NCBI RefSeq assembly: GCF_021130785.1
Contig: NW_025778902.1
Location: forward strand, 1 to 64,000
Reading direction: 5' to 3'
Source: Homalodisca vitripennis
Taxonomy: Eukaryota > Arthropoda > Insecta > Hemiptera > Cicadellidae
DNA length: 64,000 nt
The notes under the pieces are model-generated. The model was given only the letters and a program-made list of their open reading frames with translations. It was not told the origin of the DNA and searched no databases. Shown here one piece after another: positions 33,568 to 46,110 of this stretch. The position numbers were made by a program, and so were the translations under genes. The number at the start of each line of letters is the position of its first letter. Position 1 is the stretch's first letter.

Positions 33568-34043
33568 TGTAGCGCGCACGCACACTACTATTTTAATATA
33601 GTAATTTTTAGATGGTATTTTAGTAATTACACAGTGTGTAAATTAACTGGACTAACCCAAGTCCCTTTAACCGCGTGATGTGAGGTGACTGGCCGTGCTG
33701 AGGAAATGCAAGGGTCAGCACTCGTCAGCACGGGTCGGCAGTCGAGTTGAGGGCTCGGAGGTAGGCGGAGGGATTGGCAATGTAGAGTGTGTGAAGTAAG
33801 TCTATTTTGGTGGAGTGAGATGCGAACACACCGGTACACATATAGTAGTTTGGGTGCGCCTACGAGTGTTTTTAGTGCATTTTGAATATAGATTGGACTC
33901 AAACAAAGGAGAAACGTGAGTAATTATTTCAAGACCCTTCTCAACCACTATTCTAAATTTCCCTACGAGCTAGGGTGGTGGCAGCAAAACGCTATCCCTT
34001 TTATTAACCATGAGCCTCTCTGGCTAATATCGGAGGGCTTACA
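33568..34043 (+). repeat. 3' LTR
   Basis: It is 476 bp, partner of 23983-24458 with three differences. It is followed by gttc (34044-34047), the second copy of the target duplication. Confidence 0.95.
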
Positions 34044-34047
34044 GTTC

Positions 34048-35058
34048 TAAACCGTTCTAAAAATTTGTATTACGTCTTGAATATGTCACAAGTTGTTCTA
34101 ATCGTTTTAGATTGTAACAGATATTTCAAAAACCCAATCTCGAAGCATGTGTTTAGGTACATGGTTAAAGCACTCCTTTTTAAATAATATTTAATTTAGT
34201 AATAAATAATCAAAAGTTGACCTTGCACACAATTAAAGACTCAAAAGTATTAAGAAAAGTATTTTAAAAATTACCAACTATCAAGATTCATTTAACGGTT
34301 ACTATGTAATTTTCCCAAGAGTTTGTTACTAGAAACATGATGTTATTACATATAAAGCCTTCAGTCGGTTATAATAGACGCTTCCTTTACTGCACTGAAA
34401 GACTTGCAGTTTCGCTATAAAATGAAGGAGCAGAGTAAATCCACATTAAATACACATGATCCATCTCTTTTTGTAAGTACCAGTCCTTTATATATTTCTT
34501 CCTACTGGATATAAAGAAAAAAATTTCATTCTTTACGTTTGTATATCCCTAACTGTTCTTACCTTTATGCTACATTTTAATTTGTACTATAACGGGTTGA
34601 CGGAAATGTTCTATTTGCTAGACGAACTAATGGGCCTAGTGCCCAAATCACTGTCTGGAAGCCCACATCGCCTTCGGTATTATTGTTCCATTAGATTCAG
34701 GGTTACGTAGTTGTGCCATCAGAACCCTTTGGGGATGTTATACATCTGTGAGACCCTAATGAAGCCTCATAAACGAAGACAATTAACATTACTATAAGCG
34801 TTTTTGATGTAAAGATATTTATTCCAAACTTCCGTACAAGATTTGGGTTTTAAATTAGAGAGTATTATTCAATGTAAATTAAATTATATTTTTTTTATCA
34901 TTATTATTATAGCATAATTCGTAAATTACTATCACATTAACTTGGTAATACTAATTACCAATGAATAGCTGGTTCATAATTTTAGTGTAGGCTACATTAA
35001 GAAATTATTTTCACAAACAAACTAAAACTTATTATGTTACATTATTTAATAATAATTT
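34048..35058. other. AT-rich non-coding DNA
   Basis: There is no gene or element apart from background AT-rich sequence. Confidence 0.5.
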
Positions 35059-35098
35059 ATATACATATGTATATATATATATGTATATATATATATAC

Positions 35099-35155
<57 letters not shown>
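35059..35155. repeat. (TA)n microsatellite
   Basis: About 97 bases are TA repeat, with 'ac'/'gt' interruptions in the first half and pure in the second. It is palindromic and able to fold back. Confidence 0.95.
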
Positions 35156-35157
<2 letters not shown>

Positions 35158-35284
35158 GACTATTCCTCATGTTGGAGGTTTATTGCTTAAACTTCAACCA
35201 ATTAAGAAACTGCTACACCCTCAATAACTCATTTGCACAGCCGGATGTGTATTCACGTACAACTTAGCTTAGAAATTGTACCTA

Positions 35285-35312
35285 TACAAGGAACCACCAG
35301 AGAGTGCAGTTG
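35285..35312 (+). repeat. Left terminal inverted repeat, Tc1/mariner-like
   Basis: It begins tacaaggaaccacc and matches the reverse complement of 37610-37637 at 25 of 28 positions. It is preceded by TA. Confidence 0.75.
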
Positions 35313-35892
35313 GCGGCGACCAATAGAATGGACTGGCCTGCGCGACGTTCCCACACAACTGCCGCTGCCGCCCGGCACGGCTGGCGCATTGTGGCTGATA
35401 AACTGCTGCGCTATCACAACTAACACTGATACTTAACATTTAAAACTTATCAGTATAATTGAAAAACAATATTTAAAATGCGTTGACAGTTTGTTATATT
35501 ATACGAGTATTTAAATTACTTGTATAGTTTATTAATGTTATTACAAACTAACTATCGATTAAAACAAACAAATCGTCCCGTCAGTTAGTCAGAGTAAAGT
35601 ACTTGCTTATTTCTATACGATACAACAATCTTTTCAGTGATTTTAAACGATTACTAAACACACACAAAATTAATATACATGTTGCTTATATTGGACACTG
35701 CATGATGTGTTGCTTGATTAAAAATAATTAAAAAAATATAACAATATAATCAACTTTAAAATTATCGAACAATTATATTTTTAAATTATTAAATAATCAA
35801 ATTTTCCACAAAATAACTTTTAGGGCCTACTATTTTAAAATGAAATACGTTAAAAAAGCATGATTGACTTAATAATATTCTTACCTTTGCAC

Positions 35893-36590
35893 TTATTCGC
35901 TCTTAGGCGGCAATATCGTAGCCAAAACCTCGGAGTCTTCTTCATTTTCACTTTCTGCCTCACTGCTACTCGTGTCAGAATATTGTCTGCTAAGTTTATA
36001 ATTATTTGCTCTACAACACTTGTGCGGATACATTACTTTTCAAAATCAGCTTGCTGCAAGGCTTCTGCGTGCTGAACTCTTGATTGCCAGTCTTCTTTAG
36101 TCACTTTGTCCAGAGCATCATGAACAAGTTTCTCAACGTCGGTTATTTTAAATGTCTTATTATTACGTGCTACCTCTCCCTTCATTTGAGCCCATACCAT
36201 TTGGTTTGGACTGGCAGTGATAAGGAGGGAGCCTGACAACTGTATGTCCCATTTCATTGGCTAATACGTCGAGTTCATAAGTTTTTTGTTGGGTTTTATA
36301 TGGGTGAACCCCCATTTTAAGTTCTGGTTTCGTTTCTTTCATAGAGTATTGTATGTTTTTTCGAGACAGCCAATTTTGAATCTCTTCCTTCTCCACGATG
36401 AATTTGGAATTTTCTCGGCGAGTACTGAATGGTATGGAGCATTGTCCATAACGATGATCGAGCCTTCTTCCAAAATGCATAGCAGTTTTTTAAACCATTT
36501 TCTGAACGATTCAGCGTTCATTTCATCGTGATAGTCCGAACTGGAATTGAAGAGAATGCAGTATTTTCAACCGCCACTGATGAAGCGACA
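35893..36590 (-). pseudogene. Tc1/mariner-like transposase, C-terminal half, broken
   Basis: On the minus strand the remnant opens near SSSDYHDEMNAESFRKWF (about 36540). It shows the second catalytic Asp in IIVMDNAPYHS (codon 36444-36446), a basic stretch, then VVRLPPYHCQ (about 36230) and MVWAQMKGEVARN (about 36190). The Glu expected just before MVWAQ is absent, apparently through a small deletion. About 80 residues separate it from the Asp, far more than the 34-41 of common Tc1/mariner groups. I recall a long-spaced DD82E group (name Sailor), which fits. A serine/glutamate-rich end closes at 35893. At least three frame changes make it non-functional. Confidence 0.75.
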
Positions 36591-37609
36591 ATAGGCACTG
36601 ACTGACGGTCAGAGACCGGAAGGAGGAAGGGGCTGTTTCTTGGAAACAGTATGACTCATCCGTCTGGTATTACCAACACTGCTGGCTGGTGCGGCTTTTG
36701 TTTACAGGTATTTCACCCGTTTCCTCCACATTTTCACTCGTCTGACATCATCTATTATGTACTGTGTTCAAATTTCATTGGACGTTATAGAAAAACCGTT
36801 ATTTAGAATTTTATAAGAAAGTGCATTCATATTATAAAAATACTTGTGCTGAATGATTTTTCAACTATGGCCAGTTTAAATATTTAAATCACCCACGTGT
36901 GAAAACAATTTTACATAACACAGATTCAAGACTATTAATAGCCAGGTAGGAAAAATGCTTTCAAATGGTTATAAATTTATGAGAACCGAAGTGCGTAACA
37001 AAACCGTTGCGGCAACAATTCCCACCGTTATGTACTGAATAAGTATATTTATGGAAAATAACATAATATGTTCTTTATGAATATATTATATATTTTAAAT
37101 AAATATGAAATATACTATATTTCAGTTGTATTTGATAACTTTCTTACCAAATTGAAAATCCATTTAACATAACATGATTATACTATGCAAACATGTAATG
37201 CCTTATTATATATCAGTGATAATGGCATTATCTAACTGTTAAATACGAGAAATTAACGTTTTTGTGGTATTTTTATGTTTTCTTTTTAATTTATATTTCG
37301 GCTAAAGATTTTAATCCTAAGATCTTCGTATATGAGTAATATAATACAATAATTTATTTCAATCCATTTAACTCAACATGGAAATAAGCTACAGAAATGT
37401 ACTTTTTTTTAAATGACCGTAAAATTACATTTTGTAATACGTAGTTAATTAATTCAAGACAGCTCCAACATTTCTTTCGAGCGTAACGGTTAAGTATTTT
37501 AAGAACGCTGGACTCGCGCGGCTTGTGGTTACAGCGGGGAACAAGTTTGGCAACGTCGCTCAGTTCTCGTTGGTCGCTCCAAGTTCACGGGCAAAATAGG
37601 CTCCTCCCT

Positions 37610-37637
37610 CAACTGCACTCTCTTGTGGTTTTTTGTA
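37610..37637 (-). repeat. Right terminal inverted repeat, Tc1/mariner-like
   Basis: This is the inverse of 35285-35312, followed by TA at 37638-37639. Confidence 0.75.
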
Positions 37638-37639
37638 TA

Positions 37640-39749
37640 ATTATGTTCAGTTTAAACATCACAAACATATTGGATATGATAATTTGAAAATTATCCAATT
37701 ATGGAGCTATATTGTCGCTGATATTGGTCACATTGGTTGCCGGTTGACTGAGCTTCAGCCAATTACAATTGTCCTCTGCTTCTTCCACTTATTTTAAAAG
37801 CGGATGTGCATTCATGGTTATAATAGATTGTGTTTAAGTATTTGTAGAATTAATAACATGGCCAATTACAGCTAAATGGAAATAACTTTAGTTAAAATAA
37901 GTTTAAACTGTCTCAGCACGCAGTGATAACTTAAAAAAAATTATTATTATGTACTAAATACATTTTCACCAGTAATTGAATCTATTACACTTTACTAATT
38001 ACCTTGCGTTTATAGAATTGAATGAACGAACCGTTACATATACACACAGTTACGTTTTGTCCAAAATTATTATAATGAAGGCGAATGTATTCTATAATTT
38101 TTTTTTAATTTTAATGGATTAAAAAGCAGATACAGTTATTCAATGCAAAGACATTCTAAATGCTAGGAGGTTCAAAAACTAGGTATACGATATCTAAAAA
38201 TAGAAAGGAACCTCTCGTTTCTCTGAAATTCCGATGAAATTGAAGTTTAAACGTTCAAAACCATATCTGTGAAGTCCCTCATACCCAAATAATTCATATT
38301 TCCAACCGTAATCTATTGGCGAAGGCTTCAAGTGGAGATACCCATAGTACTGGCAGATTTTCCAACTGGAGATAAAGAATGTACCATTAGCAGCCTAATC
38401 TATCCTTATTTCTGGTATAGAAGTTTCGAACATAACTAGCTGAACAAAAAAAAGGGTAGACGACACCTGCTGGTGTAGTGTATACTCTTTAATATTTTTA
38501 GAGGTGGTCCATAAGTATAAATGAAACACAATGAGCCCGATGAAAATTTAACTAAATCTTTCCAGAGGAAAATCAAACTTTATGAAGGGATTTTAAATAT
38601 ATAACAAAAACATTTGGATTGTAAAGTTCAAAATACGATATTGTCAAAAGCATATAGTATAAAATAATTAAATTTCCAGTTTATTATATCTAAATAATAA
38701 TATTTAGGAGAATCTCAATTTTTCATCTGAATTAAAAGAATTTGAATATGAGATAACTCAATATTAGACCTCTGTAGGGTTGTTACCGATAACCACATAT
38801 TATCGCTGTTAACCTTTAAACTCGAATTATACATTTATAACCAAAGGGTGTCTAAGGCCACTATGATGCTTGAGAGATCTAGCATTAGATATGTATGCCC
38901 TCTAGAAAGCTCGATGGTGTTACCTTAATTGTTAGTCGCATATATAGCAGAAGTCAAAAAATTACAAATAATATAATCCCAGTAACTTTTCTTATTTGTA
39001 ACTTTCTGCTTTTATCATGATTCTCTTTAGACTGAATATATAATATTATATGGGGTGTAAAAAATCCCACACGGACTTGGTAATTCCCGAAAAGTTACAG
39101 ATAAAGCAATAACATTGCACCTATAAATCTACTTTTTGAATTAAATAGCATGTTTTTCACGTCAGGGTGATAACCCGCAAGTAGTTAGATGGAAAGAAAT
39201 AGAGCCATCAAATTTTGTTCTGTTAGGATTATGTATACTTTGGGTTACGCTAAGTTAATTTATTTTTCCGAAATCCTTGTGGTGCATACTCCACTGGATG
39301 TGGATAGTCAATAACTACCTTAAAACAACTTCTTAACTTCCGTATTCATTTGCTAAATTTAGCTTGCACAACTTGAGCCAAAACAGGTATATTAAACCAC
39401 CTAGAACAGGAACTACATTGTAAATGTTTCAAACCTTTAAACTAGCATAATTATTGTCAAGAGTAAAAATTGCAGGTCAAATTTGTGGCATGGTTCTCAA
39501 CAAATACTATCCTTTAATTTGATGTAGTACTCGACCTATGCTCTAATATATATTAACCAGTAATTAATATTAACGTATTTTATTATTTTTCCTAATCGGA
39601 CTGAATAGATTGGATAGTAAAAATATTTGACTGCTGAATTACATGTTTTTTTATAATTATAATGTATCTGATAGCACACATGCTAGCTTATCTTTGAAGT
39701 TTCCATAACAAAATCAAATTACTTTTTGTCACTTAACTGAACGCAATTA
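37640..39749. other. AT-rich non-coding DNA
   Basis: No gene or element is recognised. Confidence 0.5.
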
Positions 39750-41230
39750 GTAAAGAGTAAGTCCCCAAAGAGCGAAAGTACTTCTATAAACTAATGTGTG
39801 ATATTCTTAAATACTCCATAAATCCGTTATAAATTGCAGATGTTTTACAACTGGCGTACTCAATAGAAATCAGACGATATCTATTGACATCTGCAGTGCA
39901 ATAGTAGTAAGAAACATGCCTGTGGCTCGGTGGATAGGCGGAATAGTTTGAAGTGGAAACCTAATGTTTTGGCCTGTGGTGGTATGCTCAGTCACCACTG
40001 TTGCCAACCTGAAATTTGCAACCCAAACTGATCTGGCTTTGTTGAGGTAAATTTGCTTTATTGCTTTGTTGTTCAACATAACAGATGTGCTCTTTGCCGT
40101 GTTTACCTTGTTAAACTATTCAAACAGATCCTGCTGTTTCTCTGCGTTAAAATGAAAATGTTATATTTATAGATGCGTATCACAACAATACAATTATTAC
40201 ATAATCTGTGTAGAATATTGAAAGTTATAAAGTATAATATTACCGAAGTTTTATTATTATTAATTACACGTGAGTCAGTACAAATGGAAATTAGTTCTAT
40301 TTTTCTATGTTAAAGTAGTTTGATTTATTTACGTACGTTTAGAAACAATACAGATCACAATTAATTATACATATAAAACAAAATTCATGTTTATTCAAAT
40401 GCTTTCCCTGTTTAAAGCTTATGCCGTGCTAATCACTCTATTAAACAAATTTAATTCACTTTGCAGTTCAAAAGGAATAGTTATTTTTATTCTTAAAGTC
40501 TATATACGTTTTACTGTATCTTATATTAAAACTCTATATGATTTTACTCAATATATTTAAAAATTTGTTTTTTCTGCGATTTTGTTGTTCTCATCACAGG
40601 TATCCACATACAACCTAAACATTGTCACTACGCTCAGACAAATTCAATTGTATAAGTCGTTCTGTAATCAAAATTGATTCTTCTCATATGGAAATGAAAG
40701 TCCACGAAAAATATTCCCTAGGTCTGTTCTCAAAATATGGAGCGATTTATTATTTGTTAGTGCGCATTAAACTAGCAAGTTCTGCACACATTTCCAGCGT
40801 AAACTGTTCCTCGACACAAAGTGTAGTGAGTAAGAACTAGTAACTAGTAGTGTAGGACGACTAGTAAAACAATTTTTTATTCTTAATATAAACAATTCAA
40901 ACCAATTAGATATGCATATCTCTTAATGTCTACAATTTGAATGTACTCTTACTCATTAATAAAATATCAGTTTTATCAGTGTGCATAATAAGTATAAATA
41001 GAATTTTGTTAATGAGTTCAAAATATTGTTTGTTCTTAACAATAGACACTTGAGTTTAACTGTCACTGTAAAACCTTGACATTAAAAGAAAGACTGTCGT
41101 TTTGCTTAGCTTGTTCATCTCGATGACAAGAAGAATAATGACCCCTGCTGATGACAGAGCCGGCGTAGTGATTAATTGCATTGTCAGTTTACTCTCAAAA
41201 GGGCAACTTTTTGAAAATATTCCTTTTGTC
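39750..41230 (+). repeat. Dispersed repeat family B, copy 2
   Basis: This is the uninterrupted copy, about 1.48 kb. Its left part matches 8750-9480 and 47760-48420, and its right part matches 12500-13440 and 48600-48880. The most conserved blocks are 39950-40095 and 41075-41200. Neither end shows inverted or direct terminal repeats that I can defend. Confidence 0.8.
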
Positions 41231-43877
41231 TTTTAAGTGTAACAACATTGAAATTATTGCTAAGCATTTTAAGAAAAGACTAAATTCATAATTGAATAAT
41301 TTTGATTATTACCAATAAGAATGTTAAATTTGGCTCCAGATTACCTTTCTTTTATCGTAGCGTCTGGTATCTGATGATGTATACTTGATTCCTGCAATTT
41401 GGAGTCATATTGGTCTTTAGAAATCCAAAAAAGGTCGGTGGCGAAGAAGTTAAAAAACGATCTTTACAAAATTTAGATTTCAGAGACACCCATAAATAGG
41501 TGAAGTGGCAGTCTCATAGACTCATTAATGGAGCTAAAATCAATAATGAAATTGAATCAACCCTTCCTACCATAGCTATGTTAATACCAATAGATAAGCA
41601 ATATTTCTGCTTACCAATATATTTGTATTTTCATGAATAAATATCAGCTGTTGTTATGTGATACATTTAGGATGACAAATACTATTATCTATGTATTATA
41701 TATAGAAGAAGTGACCAATTAAACCAGCTTGATGTATAGTGATTGACTATTGAAAATAAACAGCATTTTTCACTCTACTGCTTATATTCGAAGAGGAATA
41801 CGACCACCAAAAGAAGAAGCTTTTTAACTGTAGTAGGCTTCATAGTCCAACGTGTATGTGTATATACCTAAAATTTAGGTCTCAAACATTATATAAGCAC
41901 AAAAAGTTAATTTTTAGGGTAAGAATAACTAATATTTCCTTTGATATCCGTTAACATAACTTTTAGGGAACATTTTCTGCACATACGATTAATAATTACC
42001 AATCTCTTAATAAATTACTTTAGCCTTAAGGATATTAATAAATGTTTCTAAAATAACCTTTCCTTTATTGCAATCTAATAAAATTCAGAATTTTTAAATC
42101 GTATATCTCTTCGTTTTATAATTTAACCATTCAGGCAATCTGCATGTATGAGGAATCTTTATTTTATTTCTCTATCAAAATTTACAATTAATTTACATAA
42201 AAAGTCATGGAAACTGTCTTGGCTTTGGTGTGATTTGTTTATTATTATATATTTGTTGAGTTTGAGTTATGTTTAATTTTCTTAGTTCCACAACGGTTTT
42301 ACGGTTCTTCTCGCTCATCTTTTGAAGTTGCTGTCTCAATGTTAAACGGATGACAGTTCTTATAATGTAATTAAACGTAATGTGTTATTATTTCAATGCT
42401 AATTTTAATTTTAAATAACAAAGTATTTTCATAAAAACCTATAAAACTTTACTGTTATAAATTAAAGCTCCCTATAAAGCTGTATATTTAGGGATATAAA
42501 TATACACATGGTGCTTATTCGAGTAAAACATCGGTCTCAAACTTAACGTCGGCAATATAATTAGTTCTAACTGGAAACGCTATTACAAGTACAAACCCTA
42601 AAAAGGACCTTCTCGCAATTTCGCTTAACCTGTGATCCTCTTAATAATGAGCATTAAATACATGCACCAGATATACGCATATGTGATTTATGCCTAAACC
42701 CGATACAAAAATAAGGTAGGATTCCATTCTATTACTTCATAGAAGTGCACTAATACGTGACTGACGCTTAAATAAAACTTACTTAAATATAACGGTTGCG
42801 CCATTCAAAAACCTTACCGTTAACGTTTATGGACATAATATAATTGACTTAAATCCAACAAATTTAATAAGTCAGTAAAAGCGACTAAAAGTACTAAAAA
42901 AGCCCTTTCATATACTAATTAGACATAATACTTTCAGTAACAGTAATAGATTCACATTATGGAGAACTTATAAAATCAGGACGTTAACTATTTCGTCACC
43001 GTTACATTTATATTCACCGTATAATGTAACTGCTATTCTGATTGTCACTGCAAGCTCGTTAAACTCTCATTAGTGGTGGCGCAGATGTCGGATTTTATTG
43101 GCTGTTACCGATGTAACAATCACGATATATGTTTTCTGCTCATATGTAGATCATCAAAGTTTAATAATTAAAACTTATGACGTTTCTTTATCATCCAAAT
43201 GTTGTGCAATAAATATTTCACGTTTATTTTATAAAACGTTGTTTTATCAAATTTTAAAATTAGAATAAACAAACTGCTTGAAGTTATTTTTCATGCATCC
43301 TTCATTTAATTATTTATTGATTCTCAAATATTGTCTATAGATGTCAAAACTTATCAAGATCACAGCAAAAGTATTTGTAACTTTAATTAACAGCAAGGAT
43401 TTTAAAGGGATTTGCTAAATATATTTGCTGCTGAGAGATTCAATAAACATTATTGTGTGCGTTACAGCATAGTTTTTGACCTATGAGTTTACATTGTTAT
43501 TACTACTATTTGACGTTATAGTAATAAACTAATAGTTTGCAACAAGATATGATATCTTACCAAAAACATCTATGGTAATTAAATAATTGTTAAAACTGTC
43601 AATGAAATAACAGATATTATTTGGATTGTAAATATATATCAATATGCAATAACTTTGAATCTATTTAGGTTTTTATAATCAGTATTTTGATGAATTCATA
43701 TTTTCAGATAGCCTATGCAGTTTCTTCTTTTCCTAAACTTAACTATATAGGAAAATATTTTCGTAATTTTTCCCGACACTACTTAGCTTGAAATTCCTCA
43801 CTGATTTCCCAGCAGAACAGCACGCACGAAAATAAGTCGATGGCGACTTTTGCATCTGAATCCCCCCTTGTTTGATT
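41231..43877. other. AT-rich non-coding DNA
   Basis: There is no gene or recognisable mobile element. Frames are short and stop-ridden. Confidence 0.5.
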
Positions 43878-44030
43878 ACAGTTGATTACAGTAGTTTTTT
43901 TATTGAGACAAGAGTTTGATCAGTATTACGTCATAATATTAAAATTATCAACTTATTTAGGGCGAGGTCTATACCGATCAATACTGATCAAACTCTTGTC
44001 TCAATAAAAAAAACTACTGTAATCAACTGT
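43878..44030. repeat. Long near-perfect inverted repeat (hairpin)
   Basis: The arm 43878-43927 and the arm 43980-44030 are reverse complements over 50/51 bases. The only difference is a T run of 7 against 8. The spacer is 52 bases and unpaired. No target duplication flanks it. It could be a fold-back element, a hairpin RNA source or a local inverted duplication. Confidence 0.9.
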
Positions 44031-45779
44031 GTGTACGTTCATAGACAAATAAACGCAAATTTATTTGTATTTGTCTTTTTTGCAGACAACGTGTAAAGCA
44101 GACAGTATAATGACGTCATAGTGGTAATAGCTAACAGACGGCAGCGATACGGCAACACTGCCTTAAAAAAATCATCGGACTACTTTGGTGCAGCCTCCTC
44201 TAGTACAAACAAGACTTACACTTCATTAGTAAACATAGGATGTATTGATTATAAATTGTTCGAAAATTTACGTTCGCAGCCTTTTTACATATGTAGATTG
44301 AAAATAAACTATTCTCTAGTATACATAAGTTGTATTTACTTTATTTTTCTAAAATCACATTAAGATCGTAACTTATTGATCAGGAAAGTGTATTATTCAT
44401 TATATTACTAACAAGTAATTTGGTTCAATTTCACAATGTAATAGAAATATTATATAAGGTTTATTATAAATACTAATGCTGTGTGTTGTAAATTAGAAAA
44501 AGCCATAAAATCGGTGCATTTATTTATAAATCTAGTTCAGAACTAAAAGCAAATGTAAACCGAATATATTAACATTCAGAGCTTTAAAACGTGAACAAAT
44601 TCAGAAATTTTGCACCGCCAGTAAAAAGTGAAATTTAAAAGGTTATTTAATAAACATATTTTTCGTATAGTCCGCTTCTAGACACCCGTTGGTCTGTACA
44701 GATGTAAAAAAACGACACTAGTTTTTACTGAAAGTTACTATTTTTAGCTAATATTTGGAATATATGGAGAGAGAGAATTACTGTCAATAAATAGGTAAAT
44801 GAAGAGAAAATTTCGTTCATTACTGAAATCAAAGAACATAATTTCATGTATAAATATTAAAAATATCAAATACAGTAGTTAGTAAGAGAAGGAAGTCGGA
44901 TGGGTCTGCAAAAATCAGTAGCCTAATAATAAAAAAAAACAAAAGCTTTCATGCAATAATAAGCGCCAACGAAGCTTATTTTTATCTGAGTTACGTAGGA
45001 AAGTGAAAAATCTAGGGTAAAAAGAACAAACAAAAATAATGAAATTAAGAAAGCGATAGTGTAATAGATATTCAATGAAGACTGTTTTCATGAATCTTAT
45101 CTGACATCGAATCTTTCACGTGTACTAATTTTTTAAAGCTGTTCATTGTTGACTATTAAAAAATGTAAAACATCTGTAAAAGAGTATCAGTGATGATGCC
45201 AAACGGCTATTCTTCAAGCGTGTAAATGACTGTAAATTTGTACAAAAATGACTAGCAATGAATATGGCTTTTATTCTGTCATCTCCAATAGAACCATAAT
45301 TATGTTTAATCTTGTTTAATTATGGACATGTGTCAGGTTGAAGTTATAGTAAATACTCATTCTTAGACTCTTATTTGTCTTGTAAAGTTTTTCTCATCAT
45401 TTCATGTATTTAATAATTATATTTCAAAAGTTAAAAAATTATTACGAAATAATTAAAATTTCGAAAAATTGAGAAACTTTTTGATACATGAAAATCATAC
45501 ATTGCAATGTGACACCTATCACAATTCTTTAGTAAAAAAGTGTTTGAAGTAAACATTTATGTTATGAAAAAAAGAAAAAGCATGGATTATAAACATTAAA
45601 GTCTCCTCTTTTATTAACGCATTTGTAATGAAATATGAAAATACGACCCAACAGTATAGCCATAAAAATTTAGAAATTAATATCTATGGGAAACATTACA
45701 GCAAAATTCAACGTCAACTTTTACATAGAGAGTGGATCAAGTATAAAATGAATTGGCGTATTAAGGAAAACGTCATTGG
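44031..45779. other. AT-rich non-coding DNA
   Basis: There is no gene or recognisable element. The 80-codon frame at 44121-44363 has no motif. Confidence 0.5.
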
Positions 45780-46110
45780 CTTGCTGTATGTGGATAATTA
45801 GCTGAATTATATAGAGCAATCAGCGGACATAACCACGTGACAACACAGTTAGTCACCAGCTAATTACCATATAACCAGATCATTGTGACATCCGCAATTA
45901 AGATTATGTTATACTGCTATAACAGTGAGGCGATAACAGTTACACCGTAACAATATAAGTACCACTCAACGATACAATTATATTCTACGTATGCGTGGTA
46001 TATTTTGGTCCTTCGGTTATTAGTAAAACAAATTTAAGATTTACATCATTATGCGGAACAGTTCAATAGCTGAGAGGAAATTTGCTCTTTTTAAACACAC
46101 GACCGATGGC
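45780..46110 (+). repeat. Dispersed repeat family A, copy 2
   Basis: It has the same orientation as 2597-2920, with the central 120 bases almost identical and diverged flanks. Confidence 0.8.

Larger units (their letters stand above)
23979..34047 (+). mobile_element. Ty3/gypsy LTR retrotransposon with env (errantivirus-like)
   Basis: This is a complete element: 476-bp LTRs, primer site, gag, pol (PR-RT-RNaseH-IN order), env, purine tract and a 4-bp target duplication GTTC (23979-23982 and 34044-34047). Gene order and the furin-site env place it with insect errantivirus-like Metaviridae. The two LTRs differ by one substitution and two homopolymer length changes, so insertion is recent. The genes nevertheless carry about nine frame breaks and one in-frame stop. 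Either the copy died just after insertion or the assembly has base errors. Confidence 0.95.
35285..37637 (-). mobile_element. Tc1/mariner-superfamily element with long-spaced DDE
   Basis: Inverted ends of 28 bp (25 of 28 matching) begin TACAA and contain 'agagagtgcagttg'. TA lies directly outside both ends (35283-35284 and 37638-37639), as required for this superfamily. Both ends go on into GC-rich subterminal DNA that stays weakly alike ('gcgacgtt.cca.ac'). The broken transposase remnant lies between. The element is 2353 bp. The 900 bases between the gene remnant and the right end show no frame. Confidence 0.75.

Noticed and set aside
35059..35155. (TA)n tract as an origin or regulatory element
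   Set aside because: It is an ordinary dinucleotide microsatellite with no associated motif.
39895..39960. Possible tRNA-like A box in family B
   Set aside because: Only a weak A-box resemblance, no B box, and the segment is the least conserved between the three copies.
43878..44030. Inverted repeat as a MITE with target duplication
   Set aside because: No matching bases flank the arms and no second copy was seen in the window.
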